Assembly (NCBI RefSeq): GCF_003428875.1
Contig: NZ_QQRS01000004.1
Location: forward strand, 1 to 64,000
Reading direction: 5' to 3'
Length of the DNA stretch: 64,000 nucleotides
DNA from: Planomicrobium okeanokoites
Lineage (GTDB): Bacteria > Bacillota > Bacilli > Bacillales_A > Planococcaceae
The position numbers and the translations under genes are program-made. A model generated the notes under the pieces. It worked only from the letters and a program-made list of their open reading frames with translations, was not told the DNA's origin and did no database searches. Position 1 is the stretch's first letter; each line of letters begins with the position of its first letter. Positions 8,247 through 19,546 of the stretch are shown one piece after another.

Positions 8247-9073
8247 ACTTCATCAACCTCCACAATTTTTCGATTTGTCCAAGCCAAAGCTTGTTCAACG
8301 CCGCGCTGCAATGTGCTCGTTGTGGTGAACTCATTCAGATTAATGCCCAGTGTAACAATCGTTTGGGCGATTTCCGGGCGAATGCCGACCAGCATACATT
8401 TCGCTCCGACCAAGCGGACAGCGTCAGCAGCCTGAATAATATGGTGGGCAACCATTGTATCAACTACAGGTACACCGGTGATATCAAGCAGAATCACTTC
8501 TGCCCGATGCTTAACTACACCCTCCAGAAGATTCTCCATGATGAGGCGGGCCCGTTCCGTATCAATTGTCCCTACAAGCGGCATAACCGAAACTTTATCA
8601 AAAACCGGAATCAATGAAGCGGAAAGTTCCTGTAAAGCAATCTTCTGAAGGCTTACTGTACGTTCCCAAGTTTTCGAATATGTATCGATGGTGCTGTCGC
8701 GGATAGGTGTGATCCACTTATTGAACTCTTCTGCAAAAGCGCGCAGATTGTCGCTATTGATAACACCGTCTCTTTCCATTCCAGCAAAAACAATTTCACC
8801 GAAGTGATTGATCGCTTTAGTGACGAATGTGATCGACCAGCCATAACGGACAACTTTTTCTGCAAAATCATTTAAGCGGCTTTCGTATGCCTGGTGGCTC
8901 TCCAATAGATTGGACGTCATCAGTTCTGCAAATTCACGGCTTGTTTGATCCATCAATTCCGCAGGCATCACTTCGAATGAACGCTCGCCTTTTTCGTTTT
9001 TCATCATTTCTTGCCAGTTGGAAATAATTTCAGTCATGTTCTCTTGAATATATCTTGCCATTTGCTTATTCAT
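8243..9073 (-). CDS. rsbR: RsbR, stressosome sensor protein
   Basis: 276 aa. N-terminal non-heme globin-like sensor domain (~1-135), a linker helix ([16 protein letters not shown]) and a C-terminal STAS domain with two threonines equivalent to the RsbT targets: Thr172 (GTIDTERA) and Thr206 ([12 protein letters not shown]). ATG at 9073 has AAGGAGGATCC about 12 nt upstream, a long but usable spacing. It heads the operon; a TACAAT -10 element is seen at 9163-9168 without a good -35. Paralogues RsbRB-D are not in the window. Confidence 0.95.
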   Translation of the reverse strand: MNKQMARYIQENMTEIISNWQEMMKNEKGERSFEVMPAELMDQTSREFAELMTSNLLESHQAYESRLNDFAEKVVRYGWSITFVTKAINHFGEIVFAGMERDGVINSDNLRAFAEEFNKWITPIRDSTIDTYSKTWERTVSLQKIALQELSASLIPVFDKVSVMPLVGTIDTERARLIMENLLEGVVKHRAEVILLDITGVPVVDTMVAHHIIQAADAVRLVGAKCMLVGIRPEIAQTIVTLGINLNEFTTTSTLQRGVEQALAWTNRKIVEVDEV

Positions 9074-9232
9074 GTTTTTAAGGATCCTCCTTGGACTCTT
9101 GCAACTCTCTTTTAAGTTCCCCTGCACTGCCAACTCTTCTATTTTAAAGTTCTCTATCTTTTATTGTATCGGAAATATGCATTTTGCACATCTTTTTTAT
9201 ATCCCAGACCGGTTTTGAGCAGGCGATATTGC

Positions 9233-9265
9233 AAAAAACATCCGAAGAATAGGACTCTTCGGATG
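9233..9265 (-). terminator. Terminator after ndoA
   Basis: Perfect 10-bp stem CATCCGAAGA/TCTTCGGATG with 7-nt loop followed by six T on the minus strand. It separates the alr-ndoAI-ndoA group from the rsb operon. Confidence 0.9.
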
Positions 9266-9285
9266 CTTTCATGGTGTATGTATAC

Positions 9286-9636
9286 TTAGAACTTAACAAG
9301 TCCAACACTGATTTCTAATGCTTCATCCACTTTTTCCATCAATGCTTCATCAAGTTGGGTAATTTTATCCGTCAGCCGGGATTTGTCGATCGTCCGCAAT
9401 TGCTCAAGCAATATCACCGAGTCCCGCTCGAAGCCATATTTCTTGGCATCGATTTCCACATGGGTAGGAAGTTTGGCTTTTTGGATCTGAGCTGTAATCG
9501 CCGCTATGATGACGGTCGGACTGAACCGGTTTCCTATATCATTTTGTATTACCAGCACCGGCCGGGTGCCACCCTGCTCTGACCCGACCACTGGTGATAA
9601 TTCAGCAAAAAAAACGTCTCCGCGTTTTACAATCAA
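9286..9636 (-). CDS. ndoA: Endoribonuclease toxin NdoA (MazF/EndoA)
   Basis: 116 aa, nearly the exact length of B. subtilis EndoA. MazF landmarks are the N-terminal [11 protein letters not shown] strand, [16 protein letters not shown] loop and the conserved Arg/Thr patch. MazF cuts single-stranded mRNA at short motifs (UACAU in B. subtilis). It starts 4 nt after the antitoxin gene stop, and is placed directly before rsbR as in B. subtilis, where the toxin pair shares the alr neighbourhood. Confidence 0.95.
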   Translation of the reverse strand: MIVKRGDVFFAELSPVVGSEQGGTRPVLVIQNDIGNRFSPTVIIAAITAQIQKAKLPTHVEIDAKKYGFERDSVILLEQLRTIDKSRLTDKITQLDEALMEKVDEALEISVGLVKF

Positions 9637-9640
9637 GTTG

Positions 9641-9925
9641 TCACCCTCCGCTTACGAGTCGCACGGTCATATGCTCCGCTTCGTACTCCGCATGAGAACA
9701 TTCACAGGAAATCGAAAGATTGATCTGTGACATCTCGACGTAGCCCTTGATCATTGCTTCCCGAATATGATTTGAATCATACATGTTTTTCATGACACGC
9801 TGAGTGGAAACGTAAATATAATCTCCGTCTTCCTGAACCCGTTCATCTGAATGTGTAGTAAGTTCTGAAATCAATTGTTTCGGCAGTTTCACGACTACCT
9901 CTTTTGTCTTGGATCTCTCGTACAC
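9641..9925 (-). CDS. ndoAI: Antitoxin NdoAI (MazE-type, EndoAI-like)
   Basis: 94 aa. The C-terminal part ([30 protein letters not shown]) matches the toxin-binding tail of B. subtilis EndoAI; the N-terminal half should be the ribbon-helix-helix DNA-binding part ([14 protein letters not shown]) but diverges from the Bacillus sequence. The GTG at 9925 is chosen because GGAGG lies 8 nt upstream; the GTG three codons earlier overlaps that site. Confidence 0.88.
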   Translation of the reverse strand: MYERSKTKEVVVKLPKQLISELTTHSDERVQEDGDYIYVSTQRVMKNMYDSNHIREAMIKGYVEMSQINLSISCECSHAEYEAEHMTVRLVSGG

Positions 9926-10026
9926 AGCTGACACCTCCGGAATACCGTTGTTCTCTCTGTTCTATATTTCTATTCTATAATCTTAACATCCCTGATGCCT
10001 TAAGGAAAGACAATTCTAGAAGTTCT

Positions 10027-11142
10027 TTATACCCCAATATAGAGTCTGGGCACCCGTTTTGTCAGGATACAGGGGATTTCATAAGGAATTGTCCCTAATT
10101 TTTCCGCCCATTCATCTATTAGAATTGCGTTGCCTTTTTGGGAACCGAGCAGCTGCACTTTTTCTCCCACAGGAAATTCGCCGGTCAGTCTGATCATGCA
10201 TTGATCCATGCAAATGCGCCCAACTATCGGCATACGCTTGCCGTCCACCAGCACTTCCTGTCCTTGAAGGCCACGGATCAGCCCATCCGCATAGCCGATC
10301 GGCAAAGTGCCAATCCACTCATCTTCAGGGCAGGTGTAAGTTGCGCCGTAACTGAGTGTTTCACCTTTCATCACTTTCTTCACATGGACGATTTCCGTCT
10401 CCAGGCTCATCGCCTGCTTCAATTCGAAGGGCATTTCATGTTTCACAAAGCCTGACGGGGCAATTCCGTACATAGAAATACCGATTCGCACGGCATCGTA
10501 TGCCAATTCCGGGTGCATGATTGCCGCGGCACTGTTTGAAACGTGAAAAATCAAGTTGCCGCCATTCCATTTTTCTTTAATCGCATTAATCCTTTCGACC
10601 TGTTTCAGAAATAAAGGATTCTCAGCTTCATCTGCCGTGGCGAAATGGGTATACAGCCCTTCCACTTCAAACGGATGCCCCCCGACAAATTCAAAAGCCG
10701 CTTCAGCCTCTTCCGGCTGAATACCGATCCGCCGCATTCCTGTATCAAATTTCAAGTGGATTTTCAGCGGACTGCTGCCGATAATCGCTCCAAGCTCCTG
10801 TGCGGCTGCGTTGAGCCATTCCATTGAATAGGCAGTCAGGTTCACATCGTGCTTTATCGCCGCTTCAATGAAATTCACCGGCGATGCGCCCAGCACCAGA
10901 AGTTCGGCGTCGATATGATTTTGCCGCAGATATAGTGCTTCGTCCGGTGTTGCCACAGCAAGCATGGAAGCACCGCTCTTCAATGCCTGGCGCGCAACTT
11001 CCAGCACGCCGTGGCCATAAGCATCCGCTTTGACGACAGCCATCAGGGCTGCACCGTTCGCCCGCTCTTTTAAATTACGCAGATTATGGTCGATTGCCGT
11101 TAAATCAATTATCGCTTTTGTCGGTCTATAGTTGGTCTCCAT
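10027..11142 (-). CDS. alr: Alanine racemase
   Basis: 371 aa PLP enzyme converting L- to D-alanine for peptidoglycan. The PLP lysine is in VVKADAYGHG (~residue 38), and the second catalytic Tyr region is in VRIGISMYGIAPSG. The start overlaps the end of acpS by 17 nt and has GGAGG 5-6 nt upstream. The lipoprotein gene ydcC, between acpS and alr in B. subtilis, is absent. Confidence 0.97.
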   Translation of the reverse strand: METNYRPTKAIIDLTAIDHNLRNLKERANGAALMAVVKADAYGHGVLEVARQALKSGASMLAVATPDEALYLRQNHIDAELLVLGASPVNFIEAAIKHDVNLTAYSMEWLNAAAQELGAIIGSSPLKIHLKFDTGMRRIGIQPEEAEAAFEFVGGHPFEVEGLYTHFATADEAENPLFLKQVERINAIKEKWNGGNLIFHVSNSAAAIMHPELAYDAVRIGISMYGIAPSGFVKHEMPFELKQAMSLETEIVHVKKVMKGETLSYGATYTCPEDEWIGTLPIGYADGLIRGLQGQEVLVDGKRMPIVGRICMDQCMIRLTGEFPVGEKVQLLGSQKGNAILIDEWAEKLGTIPYEIPCILTKRVPRLYIGV

Positions 11143-11512
11143 CTTTTTCCTCCGCCTGTATCTTTGACTGCAGCAGGATTTGCGCTGCCGCGTATTCTTT
11201 CGTATGGGTAATGGAAATCAAACCTTCTTCTTGATCTTTAAAATAAACGGAAGGCTTGCCATTCAAGTCTTTTCTTATCTCAATGTCCTTGAAAGAACAA
11301 TTTTTACCGATTCCTGTCCCTTTCGCTTTTCCGAAAGCTTCTTTTGCAGCAAAACGTCCGGCAAGGAATTCTGTTTTCCTGTTGACAGACAAAAGTTCAT
11401 ATTCCACCAATTCGTTGTCCGTCAAAACGCGTTCACGAAATTTCGCGGACTTGCCGTCCAGCCGCCTGATGCGACCGAGTTCGACAATATCCAAGCCGAT
11501 TCCAGTAATCAT
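11126..11512 (-). CDS. acpS: Holo-[acyl-carrier-protein] synthase
   Basis: 128 aa phosphopantetheinyl transferase that activates ACP. Family motifs are GIGLDIVEL at the N-terminus (Mg-binding Asp) and FAAKEAFGKAKGTGIG (catalytic Glu/Lys). The ATG at 11512 has AAAGGAGAAG upstream; the earlier in-frame ATG overlaps that site. It is divergent from the rhomboid gene and heads a group with alr. Confidence 0.96.
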   Translation of the reverse strand: MITGIGLDIVELGRIRRLDGKSAKFRERVLTDNELVEYELLSVNRKTEFLAGRFAAKEAFGKAKGTGIGKNCSFKDIEIRKDLNGKPSVYFKDQEEGLISITHTKEYAAAQILLQSKIQAEEKDGDQL

Positions 11513-11580
11513 AGATGCTTCTCCTTTCAATCATAAACAGGAAAAAGGTATAATATTCAGTATGAAACAGAGGTGACGAA

Positions 11581-12189
11581 ATGTTTATTCGCAGAGAAAG
11601 TTTTTCAGAGTATTTACGCTTATATCCTGTTGTATCCACATTGATCGCGATTAATGTTTTGATACATATTTTATCATGGATTCCTATTCTCGGCCCTACT
11701 ATCTTCAATTACGGCGTCGGTTACAACCGATTGATCGCAGAAGGTGAATGGTGGCGCTTCATCACGCCGATGTTCTTGCACGGCGGCCTGATGCACTTGC
11801 TGTTCAATATGTTCTCGCTGTTCCTGTTCGGACCGGAGCTTGAGCGATTGACGGGCAAAGTCCGCTTCATCACAGTCTATGGGCTGGCTGGCCTATTTGC
11901 GACTGTTGCAACATACTTCCTTCAGCCGCTTGATTATCTGCATGTCGGCGCCAGCGGAGCGATCTTCGGCGTGTTCGGAGCTTACGGCGCATTATTGTAT
12001 TACGGCGGCCGCGCACTGCCGCAATTAAAGCAGATCATTCTGCCGATTCTGGTCATCAGTGTCATCATGACGTTCCTAACGCCGAACATCAATGTTACGG
12101 CGCACATAGCCGGTATGATCACCGGATTCCTGATCGGACTTGGATTCTTCCATCCTAAACGGATAGTCAGCTGGAAAAATAAAAGATAG
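11581..12189 (+). CDS. Rhomboid-family intramembrane serine protease (YdcA-like)
   Basis: 202 aa with six predicted membrane helices. The catalytic Ser is in GASGAIFG (~residue 124) and the His in TAHIAGM of the last helix; the upstream HGG..HLLFNM motif is also typical. RBS is GAGGTGAC. A TATAAT lies at 11549-11554. B. subtilis ydcA is likewise divergent to acpS. The substrate is unknown. Confidence 0.92.
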   Translation: MFIRRESFSEYLRLYPVVSTLIAINVLIHILSWIPILGPTIFNYGVGYNRLIAEGEWWRFITPMFLHGGLMHLLFNMFSLFLFGPELERLTGKVRFITVYGLAGLFATVATYFLQPLDYLHVGASGAIFGVFGAYGALLYYGGRALPQLKQIILPILVISVIMTFLTPNINVTAHIAGMITGFLIGLGFFHPKRIVSWKNKR

Positions 12190-12200
12190 ACAAAAAGATA

Positions 12201-12236
12201 AAAGGTCAGCTGGAATCATTCCGGCTGACCTTTTTG
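12201..12236. terminator. Bidirectional terminator between rhomboid and ydbT
   Basis: Inverted repeat AAAGGTCAGC/GCTGACCTTT with T-rich tracts on both sides; serves the convergent genes. Confidence 0.85.
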
Positions 12237-13748
12237 TTTAACTGAAATCGGCAATGGATGATACCAGTCGAGAATGCGGGTGGCATCATCTTTCTCCATA
12301 TAATTGATGCGGGCTGAATAGCCAAGCATTCCGGATTTGATCGTCGCCTGGATGGAGGCGAGATCTTTCTTCCGCTGAAAATATGTTTGCAGCACATTGA
12401 CCGCCTGCACTCTTTTTTTCCATACGTAGAATGTATGCTTGCTGAAGCCCCGGAACTCCATCGTCAATTGCCGGCCCGTGAGCGCATAACCTGTTGTGCG
12501 GTGCTGCCAAACGCCAATTGCAATAACCGGCGGCACAATCAGCAGCGACAGCAGCCCGTACGGGAAAAAGAAGTAACTCATGAGGCCGATCACCGGCAGC
12601 AGCCATAGAAAATCAAGCCGATAGTAAAAATGGACGCTTCGTTTTGGCGCTTTCGTCAGTTCAGGCTGAAATTGCATATCAGGGAATAACTCCGCCAAAA
12701 TCGGCAGCATGCGGGCTTGTTTGACTAGCGGGAACAAGCGGATCTTTTCATCTTTTCCGCCCATCGACCCTCCTGCACTTTCAACTGTCACCACAGCGTA
12801 GCCAAATAATTCCCGCAGCGGATTTCTTGAAACTTTTATTCCTTGGATGCGCTTGAAAGGCACTGAGATTTTCTTCTTCTCAAGGAGGCCTCTTGTAATG
12901 TAAATGTGGTCGTCATCCACCTGGATGGTGAATTGATAATTCGCCAGCACGGTCAGGATCACGGAAATGATCCAGGCGACCAGAAGTCCGGCGAACACCG
13001 CCAGAGCTGCGATAAGATAACCGAAACGCAGAAACAGCATCACTTCTTCATAGATTGTTTCATAAGGGATCAAATCGCTGAACTGCGATAAAAAAACAGC
13101 CACAGCTGAAATCACGACGCCTATTCCACCTGAAGTGGTCGCAAGAATCAATAACTCTTTCATCGACATGCGGTAAAGAGTCTTCACTTCTTTTTTCGCC
13201 TCACCGGTTTCTTCCACGGATTCTTCAACCGCTTCATGCGGGCCCATAGTGGGTACACCCCGATGTTTAGCATGCTCCATTTCCTTTTCGATGCGATCCG
13301 CATCTTCACGGTTGATTGCCGTGAGTTCCGCTTCCGCCTCACCGATTTTGCCGGATCCCGCAGTTTCAACGCGGACCTTCACGAGATTGAACGGCCGGTG
13401 GAAAATTCCTTCTGTATAATTCAGGCTTTGAATCCGTTCAAATGGTATGTACCTCTTCTTCTTCACAAAAAGACCATATTCGATGCGCAATTCCCCGTCT
13501 TCAAACCAATAGACAAATCTCTTCCACTTGATGATCCCGATAATCAGCGAGAATAATACAACTACCAGCCCGATCAAAAGAGGCAGCAGACCGATCCATC
13601 CCTGACTGAACATGGCGCTCATGCCGCCGTCCCTGAAAATATTGACACCAAAAATCACGATGAACGGAATGATTAATTCCTTCAGGCTTTTCATGAAATT
13701 GATAAAAGCGGAAACCGGATGAAGTTTATAGCGAGTATCAGACATCAT
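12216..13748 (-). CDS. Membrane protein with bacterial PH domains, YdbT-like
   Basis: 510 aa. Two pairs of transmembrane helices at ~20-70 and ~200-275 and further ones at ~385-430 alternate with bPH_2-type domains (for example RIEYGLFVKKKRYIPFERIQSL and ITRGLLEKKKISVPFKRIQGI). It overlaps ydbS by 11 nt, as in the ydbS-ydbT pair of B. subtilis next to cshA. Function is unclear; in B. amyloliquefaciens this pair was linked to resistance to a bacteriocin. Either of two adjacent ATG codons may start it. Confidence 0.85.
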   Translation of the reverse strand: MMSDTRYKLHPVSAFINFMKSLKELIIPFIVIFGVNIFRDGGMSAMFSQGWIGLLPLLIGLVVVLFSLIIGIIKWKRFVYWFEDGELRIEYGLFVKKKRYIPFERIQSLNYTEGIFHRPFNLVKVRVETAGSGKIGEAEAELTAINREDADRIEKEMEHAKHRGVPTMGPHEAVEESVEETGEAKKEVKTLYRMSMKELLILATTSGGIGVVISAVAVFLSQFSDLIPYETIYEEVMLFLRFGYLIAALAVFAGLLVAWIISVILTVLANYQFTIQVDDDHIYITRGLLEKKKISVPFKRIQGIKVSRNPLRELFGYAVVTVESAGGSMGGKDEKIRLFPLVKQARMLPILAELFPDMQFQPELTKAPKRSVHFYYRLDFLWLLPVIGLMSYFFFPYGLLSLLIVPPVIAIGVWQHRTTGYALTGRQLTMEFRGFSKHTFYVWKKRVQAVNVLQTYFQRKKDLASIQATIKSGMLGYSARINYMEKDDATRILDWYHPLPISVKQKGQPE

Positions 13749-14217
13749 CTTCCGCCACCCTTGCCAAAGCCGAAATCATTCCCCGCAGCTCATCGGCTTC
13801 AGCCGTAATCAAAGCTGGAATCGTATGTGTGGTTGCAGCTGTGGAAATGGAAATTTCAGCCAAGTCATATCGCCGTAAAATCGGTCCCTGCTCCGTGTCC
13901 ACATGCTGCACGCGCACCATCGGAACTAAAGTGCGTGTAACGATAAAAAGGCCATGCTGCAATTCGATTTCCTGTTCCCGCACTTCATAACGCCAGCGCT
14001 GCCAACGGATTTTCGGAAATAGGTATATCAGCAAAAAAGCGAATAACAGGAGCGCGCCGCCATAAGCAGCATAAAGCCACACCGGCCATTCAAAGAAATA
14101 AGTGAGTGCCGCGGCACCACCTGCCAATAATGCCAGAACAGCGGTTTCCATTATTCCATAAAGCCGCCAAACCGTTAGCCCTTTTCTTGAAATCCTGTTT
14201 TTAGGCTGATTATTCAT
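13738..14217 (-). CDS. Membrane protein with PH domain, YdbS-like
   Basis: 159 aa. Two membrane helices (~23-70) followed by one bPH_2 domain (EIELQHGLFIVTRTLVPMVRVQHV). Partner of the downstream YdbT-like gene, with overlapping reading frames. Confidence 0.87.
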   Translation of the reverse strand: MNNQPKNRISRKGLTVWRLYGIMETAVLALLAGGAAALTYFFEWPVWLYAAYGGALLLFAFLLIYLFPKIRWQRWRYEVREQEIELQHGLFIVTRTLVPMVRVQHVDTEQGPILRRYDLAEISISTAATTHTIPALITAEADELRGMISALARVAEDDV

Positions 14218-14335
14218 ATCCGATTCCCCATTCCATTCTTCTTATTCACAGTCTTTCATATTCTTCTATACGTTTCAATAGCGGGAAAGATTCGGGAGGT
14301 TTTATTTTCCGCCAAACTCTTTGCTGTGACAACGT

Positions 14336-14376
14336 AAAAAATAGCCCGCCAGCAGTTTCCTGCTGACGGGCTATTT
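14336..14376 (-). terminator. Terminator of cshA
   Basis: Fifteen-bp stem ATAGCCCGTCAGCAG with a GAAA tetraloop, one mispair, followed by six T on the minus strand. Confidence 0.93.
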
Positions 14377-14388
14377 GAAAAGTTGATC

Positions 14389-15909
<1,521 letters not shown>

Positions 15910-16048
15910 TCAATCTCCTTTTGTCTTCATCTTATTTACAAATGGTACACATTTTAGATGAATTCGTGACAAGGTCGAGCCTTTATGAGGAAGTTTCACG
16001 TCGAAAATCATACTCTGTAGTTTTAAGTTCAGAGGGATGTGTGAACAG

Positions 16049-16071
16049 AAAAAGCTCGGGCTTTGCCGAGC
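16049..16071 (-). terminator. Second terminator-like hairpin in the cshA leader
   Basis: Minus strand GCTCGG-CAAAGC-CCGAGC followed by TTTTT, about 120 nt after the predicted start and 150 nt before the cshA start codon. A candidate attenuator. Confidence 0.65.
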
Positions 16072-16124
16072 GGTCTGATCGGCGGGTGTTTCATGCCCAA
16101 AATATAGAACAAACCGTTTTGCTC

Positions 16125-16151
16125 AAAAAAATACTCTTCACAGGGAAGAGT
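16125..16151 (-). terminator. First terminator-like hairpin in the cshA leader
   Basis: Minus strand ACTCTTC-CCTGT-GAAGAGT followed by A and seven T, about 20 nt into the predicted transcript. It could also stop read-through from the murF-esterase transcript. Confidence 0.7.
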
Positions 16152-16180
16152 GTTTCAAAAATGTATCCATTGCTCTAAAT

Positions 16181-16209
16181 AGAATAACACGCTTCATAGG
16201 CACTTGCAA
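16181..16209 (-). promoter_or_regulatory. Sigma-A promoter of cshA
   Basis: Minus strand TTGCAA-17 nt-TATTCT, just after the esterase stop codon. The 5' leader to cshA would be about 270 nt. Apart from the promoter and the two hairpins, a 21-codon reading frame (start at 16094) without a ribosome site is the only other structure in 15904-16237. Confidence 0.7.
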
Positions 16210-16237
16210 TCAATACGCAAAGGTTCCATTAATCAGT

Positions 16238-16936
16238 TTATTCATGTTCTTTTGCCATAAAAGCCAAAACATGGGCAAACCATTCTTCACAATCGTCACT
16301 GTAGCATATGAGGTGCTTGCCGTTATCGGAATGGTAAATCTCCTTTTCCACAGAACCGATTTGATTGTAAATATGTTCAGCGGCGCTCAGGGGCACGATG
16401 CCGTCTTTTTTTCCCTGAACAATGCAAACCGGCAGCGTCAGTTTGTCGTAGTAAGGTTCGACCATCTTCACTACGCGCAAAAATTCGAAAGCCGAGCTTA
16501 CCGGGGTATTCAATAATTTATATTCATATAAATGAAATAACGGATTCTGTGCAATCTGGCCTTTTACGGCATCCGCAGCTGCCAGCCTGATTTCCTCAAG
16601 CATTTGGCCCGCGCTGATGTACTTTACGGCTGCGCTCAATAAAACGATCTTCTCGATTTTATAGCGCATCGCCAAGTACATGGCAATAAGGCCGCCCATC
16701 GAAAAACCGACAATCATCACTTTGTCGGTCTGCTTCTTCAATTCCTTTAAAGCCAGTTCAGCAGCCATCATCCACGACTCCGCAGTCTTATTGCGGAGAT
16801 CGAGAGTCTCTCCGTGGCCAGGCAAAGTCGGAATTTTTACCATCCAATCCGTCTTTTCTTCTATATAATCAGCAAACGGCTGCACTTCGAAAGGGCCCCC
16901 AGTAAAACCATGGATCATCAATACTCCGATTTTCAA
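16238..16936 (-). CDS. Alpha/beta hydrolase, carboxylesterase (Est30-like)
   Basis: 232 aa. N-terminal strand with HGFTGGP oxyanion region, nucleophile elbow GFSMGG (~residue 80), acid in GKKDGIVP and His in NGKHLICY, giving the Ser-Asp-His triad of small esterases. The TTG at 16936 is preferred because AAGGA lies 6 nt upstream; another TTG six codons earlier overlaps the murF stop. It is the last gene of the ddl-murF group. Confidence 0.88.
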   Translation of the reverse strand: MKIGVLMIHGFTGGPFEVQPFADYIEEKTDWMVKIPTLPGHGETLDLRNKTAESWMMAAELALKELKKQTDKVMIVGFSMGGLIAMYLAMRYKIEKIVLLSAAVKYISAGQMLEEIRLAAADAVKGQIAQNPLFHLYEYKLLNTPVSSAFEFLRVVKMVEPYYDKLTLPVCIVQGKKDGIVPLSAAEHIYNQIGSVEKEIYHSDNGKHLICYSDDCEEWFAHVLAFMAKEHE

Positions 16937-16950
16937 AGTGCTTCCTTCTT

Positions 16951-18312
16951 TCAATCAGTTTCGATAAAGGGGTCGATAATATTTTCGAGAGCCATGCCAC
17001 GCGATCCTTTTACTAAAATGACGGATTTCGCGGATATCGATTTGTCGAGAAAATCGATAATCGGCTGATAATCATCTTTGCTCCAAATCAGCTTCCCTTC
17101 AAACGTATCCTGAAGTTTGGTGTAAAGCCATTCCATACGCGGACCATATAAGCAGACGCCATTGATCTCCGAATTGATGGACTTGGCGATCGCTTCATGG
17201 TATTCCTGTTCCTGGTCGCCGAGTTCAAGCATGTCTCCAAGTACGACCCACTTATCGTCTTTCATCGTTGTTTCGCGGATGAAGTTCAATGCCGCTTTCA
17301 TGGAAGAGGGCGCGGCGTTATAGGCGTCGTTGATGAAAGTGGCTCCGTCTTTCGCGGGAACCATCTGCATGCGCATATCAGTCAGCGCGGCATCTTTCAG
17401 AGACTTTCGGATATCTTCCTCCGTCAATCCTGCCTCGAGCGCTATCAAAATTGCCGATAATGTATTTTTCACCTGGTGGTCTCCGAGAACCGGAATGGTG
17501 AATGTCGCGTCAATAATGCCGCTCACCATGAATGTGCTGCCGTTCTCCGTCGCCCGTATATCCGTCACTGTCAATTCATTATTATCATCAAAGCCGAATG
17601 AAACAGCTTGCGGGAAATTCTCGACAAAAGGTTTCAGCAGCGGCTCATCACCGTCATAGAATAATTTGCCGTGCGTTTCAAGGCCGGCTGTAATTTCGAA
17701 TTTCGCCTGGGCGATTCCTTCTCGGGAACCCAGGTCCTGCATATGCGCTTCACCAATATTAGTGATGACCGCATAGTCAGGACGCGCCAATTCCGACAAG
17801 AACTCGATTTGCCCATATCCGCTCATCCCCATTTCAAGGACAGCGAATTTCGTATCTTCTTCAAGGGACAGTATCGTAAGCGGCAAGCCCAGTTCATTAT
17901 TGAAATTACCTTGGGTTTTCTGCACTTTGAAATAAGGCTTCAGCACGCTTGCCACCAGATCCTTAGTCGAAGTTTTGCCGTTCGATCCAGTAATCCCGAT
18001 CACTGTCACAGGCAATTCGTCACGGTACGCCCGCGCCATTTCCTGCAGCGCTTTTTGACAATCATCGACGATCAGAATCGGCAGGTCGTCCGGAGGAGAA
18101 GGTTCATCGCGCTGCCATAGAGCCGCAGATGCGCCAGCTTCGATCGCATGGCGTACATATTGATGGCCATTGACTTTTTCGCCGCGGAACGGCACAAAAA
18201 GATCGCCTTTTTTAAGCGTCCGTGTGTTGATCGAAACGCCGGTGATTTCAATGCCTTTTAAATTTGTTTTAACATCCAGCCATTTGGCTACTTGTTCTAT
18301 CTTCTTTTTCAT
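16951..18312 (-). CDS. murF: UDP-N-acetylmuramoyl-tripeptide--D-alanyl-D-alanine ligase
   Basis: 453 aa Mur ligase. Substrate-binding N-domain, central ATP-binding GITGSNGKTSTKD (~residue 105) and NDAYNAAPSSMKAAL, and a C-terminal domain with GDMLELGD. It adds D-Ala-D-Ala made by the adjacent Ddl to the UDP-MurNAc-tripeptide. It starts 13 nt after ddl. Confidence 0.97.
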   Translation of the reverse strand: MKKKIEQVAKWLDVKTNLKGIEITGVSINTRTLKKGDLFVPFRGEKVNGHQYVRHAIEAGASAALWQRDEPSPPDDLPILIVDDCQKALQEMARAYRDELPVTVIGITGSNGKTSTKDLVASVLKPYFKVQKTQGNFNNELGLPLTILSLEEDTKFAVLEMGMSGYGQIEFLSELARPDYAVITNIGEAHMQDLGSREGIAQAKFEITAGLETHGKLFYDGDEPLLKPFVENFPQAVSFGFDDNNELTVTDIRATENGSTFMVSGIIDATFTIPVLGDHQVKNTLSAILIALEAGLTEEDIRKSLKDAALTDMRMQMVPAKDGATFINDAYNAAPSSMKAALNFIRETTMKDDKWVVLGDMLELGDQEQEYHEAIAKSINSEINGVCLYGPRMEWLYTKLQDTFEGKLIWSKDDYQPIIDFLDKSISAKSVILVKGSRGMALENIIDPFIETD

Positions 18313-18325
18313 TAGGTTTCTCCAC

Positions 18326-19396
18326 TCAATCCATTTTTACTTGTAGTAATTGTTTTTCCTCATAGCGTTCTATTGCAAGTTCGATCAGCTTTTCAATTAA
18401 ATCCGGATACGCCAGACCGGTGTTTTCCCACAATAACGGAAACATGCTGAAAGGCGTGAATCCCGGAAGGGTGTTGACTTCATTGATCAGAATCTCGTTG
18501 TCCGCAGTCACAAAGAAGTCTGCACGCACAAGACCCGAACAATCCAGTATCTTGAATGCCTTCTTCGCCGAAGCCACCAATTGTGCATAGACTTCTTCCG
18601 GAAGTTCGGCCGGGATGATCATCGCCGTATTGCCGTCTTTATATTTCGCCTGGTAATCGTAGAATGCTTTTAATGGCTTGATCTCACCGGCAACTGAACA
18701 TTCCGGTGCATCATTGCCCAGTACGCCGATTTCAATTTCGCGTGCAACGACTCCTTGCTCAACGACGATTTTACGGTCGAATTTCAAAGCTTCGTCTATT
18801 GCCGCAATCAGTTCCTCTTCGGTTTCAGCTTTGTTGATGCCTACGCTCGATCCCAGATTGGCCGGTTTTACGAATACTGGCCATTCCAGTTCAGACGTGA
18901 TTTTTTTTACTAATGCCGCCTGGCCGTTTTTCCACTCTCTTCTTATAAAATACACGTAAGGCGTTTGTTTCAAACCAGCGATCTCGAATAATTGCTTCAT
19001 CACCACTTTATCCATGCCGGCAGAAGAAGCCAGTACACCATTTCCAACATATGGAAGGTTCATCACTTCGAGCATGCCTTGCACTGTTCCGTCTTCGCCA
19101 TTTGGTCCGTGAAGCAGCGGAATGATGACATCAAGGCCTTTTTCAGGTTCCGCCGGAAGAAAACCGGAGATGTCGTTAGGTGCCGAGCCGCCTTGTTCGA
19201 GCTGCAATTGCTCGATGCTTCCTGCCGGTCCTTCAAGAGAAGCGCCTTTACGCCATTCCCCTTCCTGTGTAATGTAAACCGGATAGACTTCGTATTTTTC
19301 AAAATTCAAGGCTTTCGTTACCGCCTGTGCCGTTGAAAGGGAAACTTCATGTTCTGCTGATTTTCCACCATATAATAAACCGATTCTTTTTTTCAT
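18326..19396 (-). CDS. ddl: D-alanine--D-alanine ligase
   Basis: 356 aa ATP-grasp ligase: [13 protein letters not shown] near the N-terminus, HGPNGEDGT, and [12 protein letters not shown] at the C-terminus. The ATG at 19396 gives the family N-terminus; nine codons upstream of it belong to an extended frame without family match. First gene of ddl-murF-esterase. Confidence 0.97.
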   Translation of the reverse strand: MKKRIGLLYGGKSAEHEVSLSTAQAVTKALNFEKYEVYPVYITQEGEWRKGASLEGPAGSIEQLQLEQGGSAPNDISGFLPAEPEKGLDVIIPLLHGPNGEDGTVQGMLEVMNLPYVGNGVLASSAGMDKVVMKQLFEIAGLKQTPYVYFIRREWKNGQAALVKKITSELEWPVFVKPANLGSSVGINKAETEEELIAAIDEALKFDRKIVVEQGVVAREIEIGVLGNDAPECSVAGEIKPLKAFYDYQAKYKDGNTAMIIPAELPEEVYAQLVASAKKAFKILDCSGLVRADFFVTADNEILINEVNTLPGFTPFSMFPLLWENTGLAYPDLIEKLIELAIERYEEKQLLQVKMD

Positions 19397-19505
19397 CCCA
19401 ATAAACCTCATTTCGTTTTCCAATATGCTCTAGTTTATCACGAACAGGATTAGACGAAAAATTTTTACCTGCATGTATCGAAAGAAATTACACTTCAGCA
19501 AATTG

Positions 19506-19532
19506 AAAAAGCTGCCGATATCGATCGGCAGC
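19506..19532 (-). terminator. Terminator after the 19.5-20.3 kb hypothetical gene
   Basis: Minus strand GCTGCCGAT/ATCGGCAGC stem (part of a 22-bp palindrome-like run) followed by five T. Confidence 0.88.
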
Positions 19533-19546
19533 ACCAGGCATTACTT

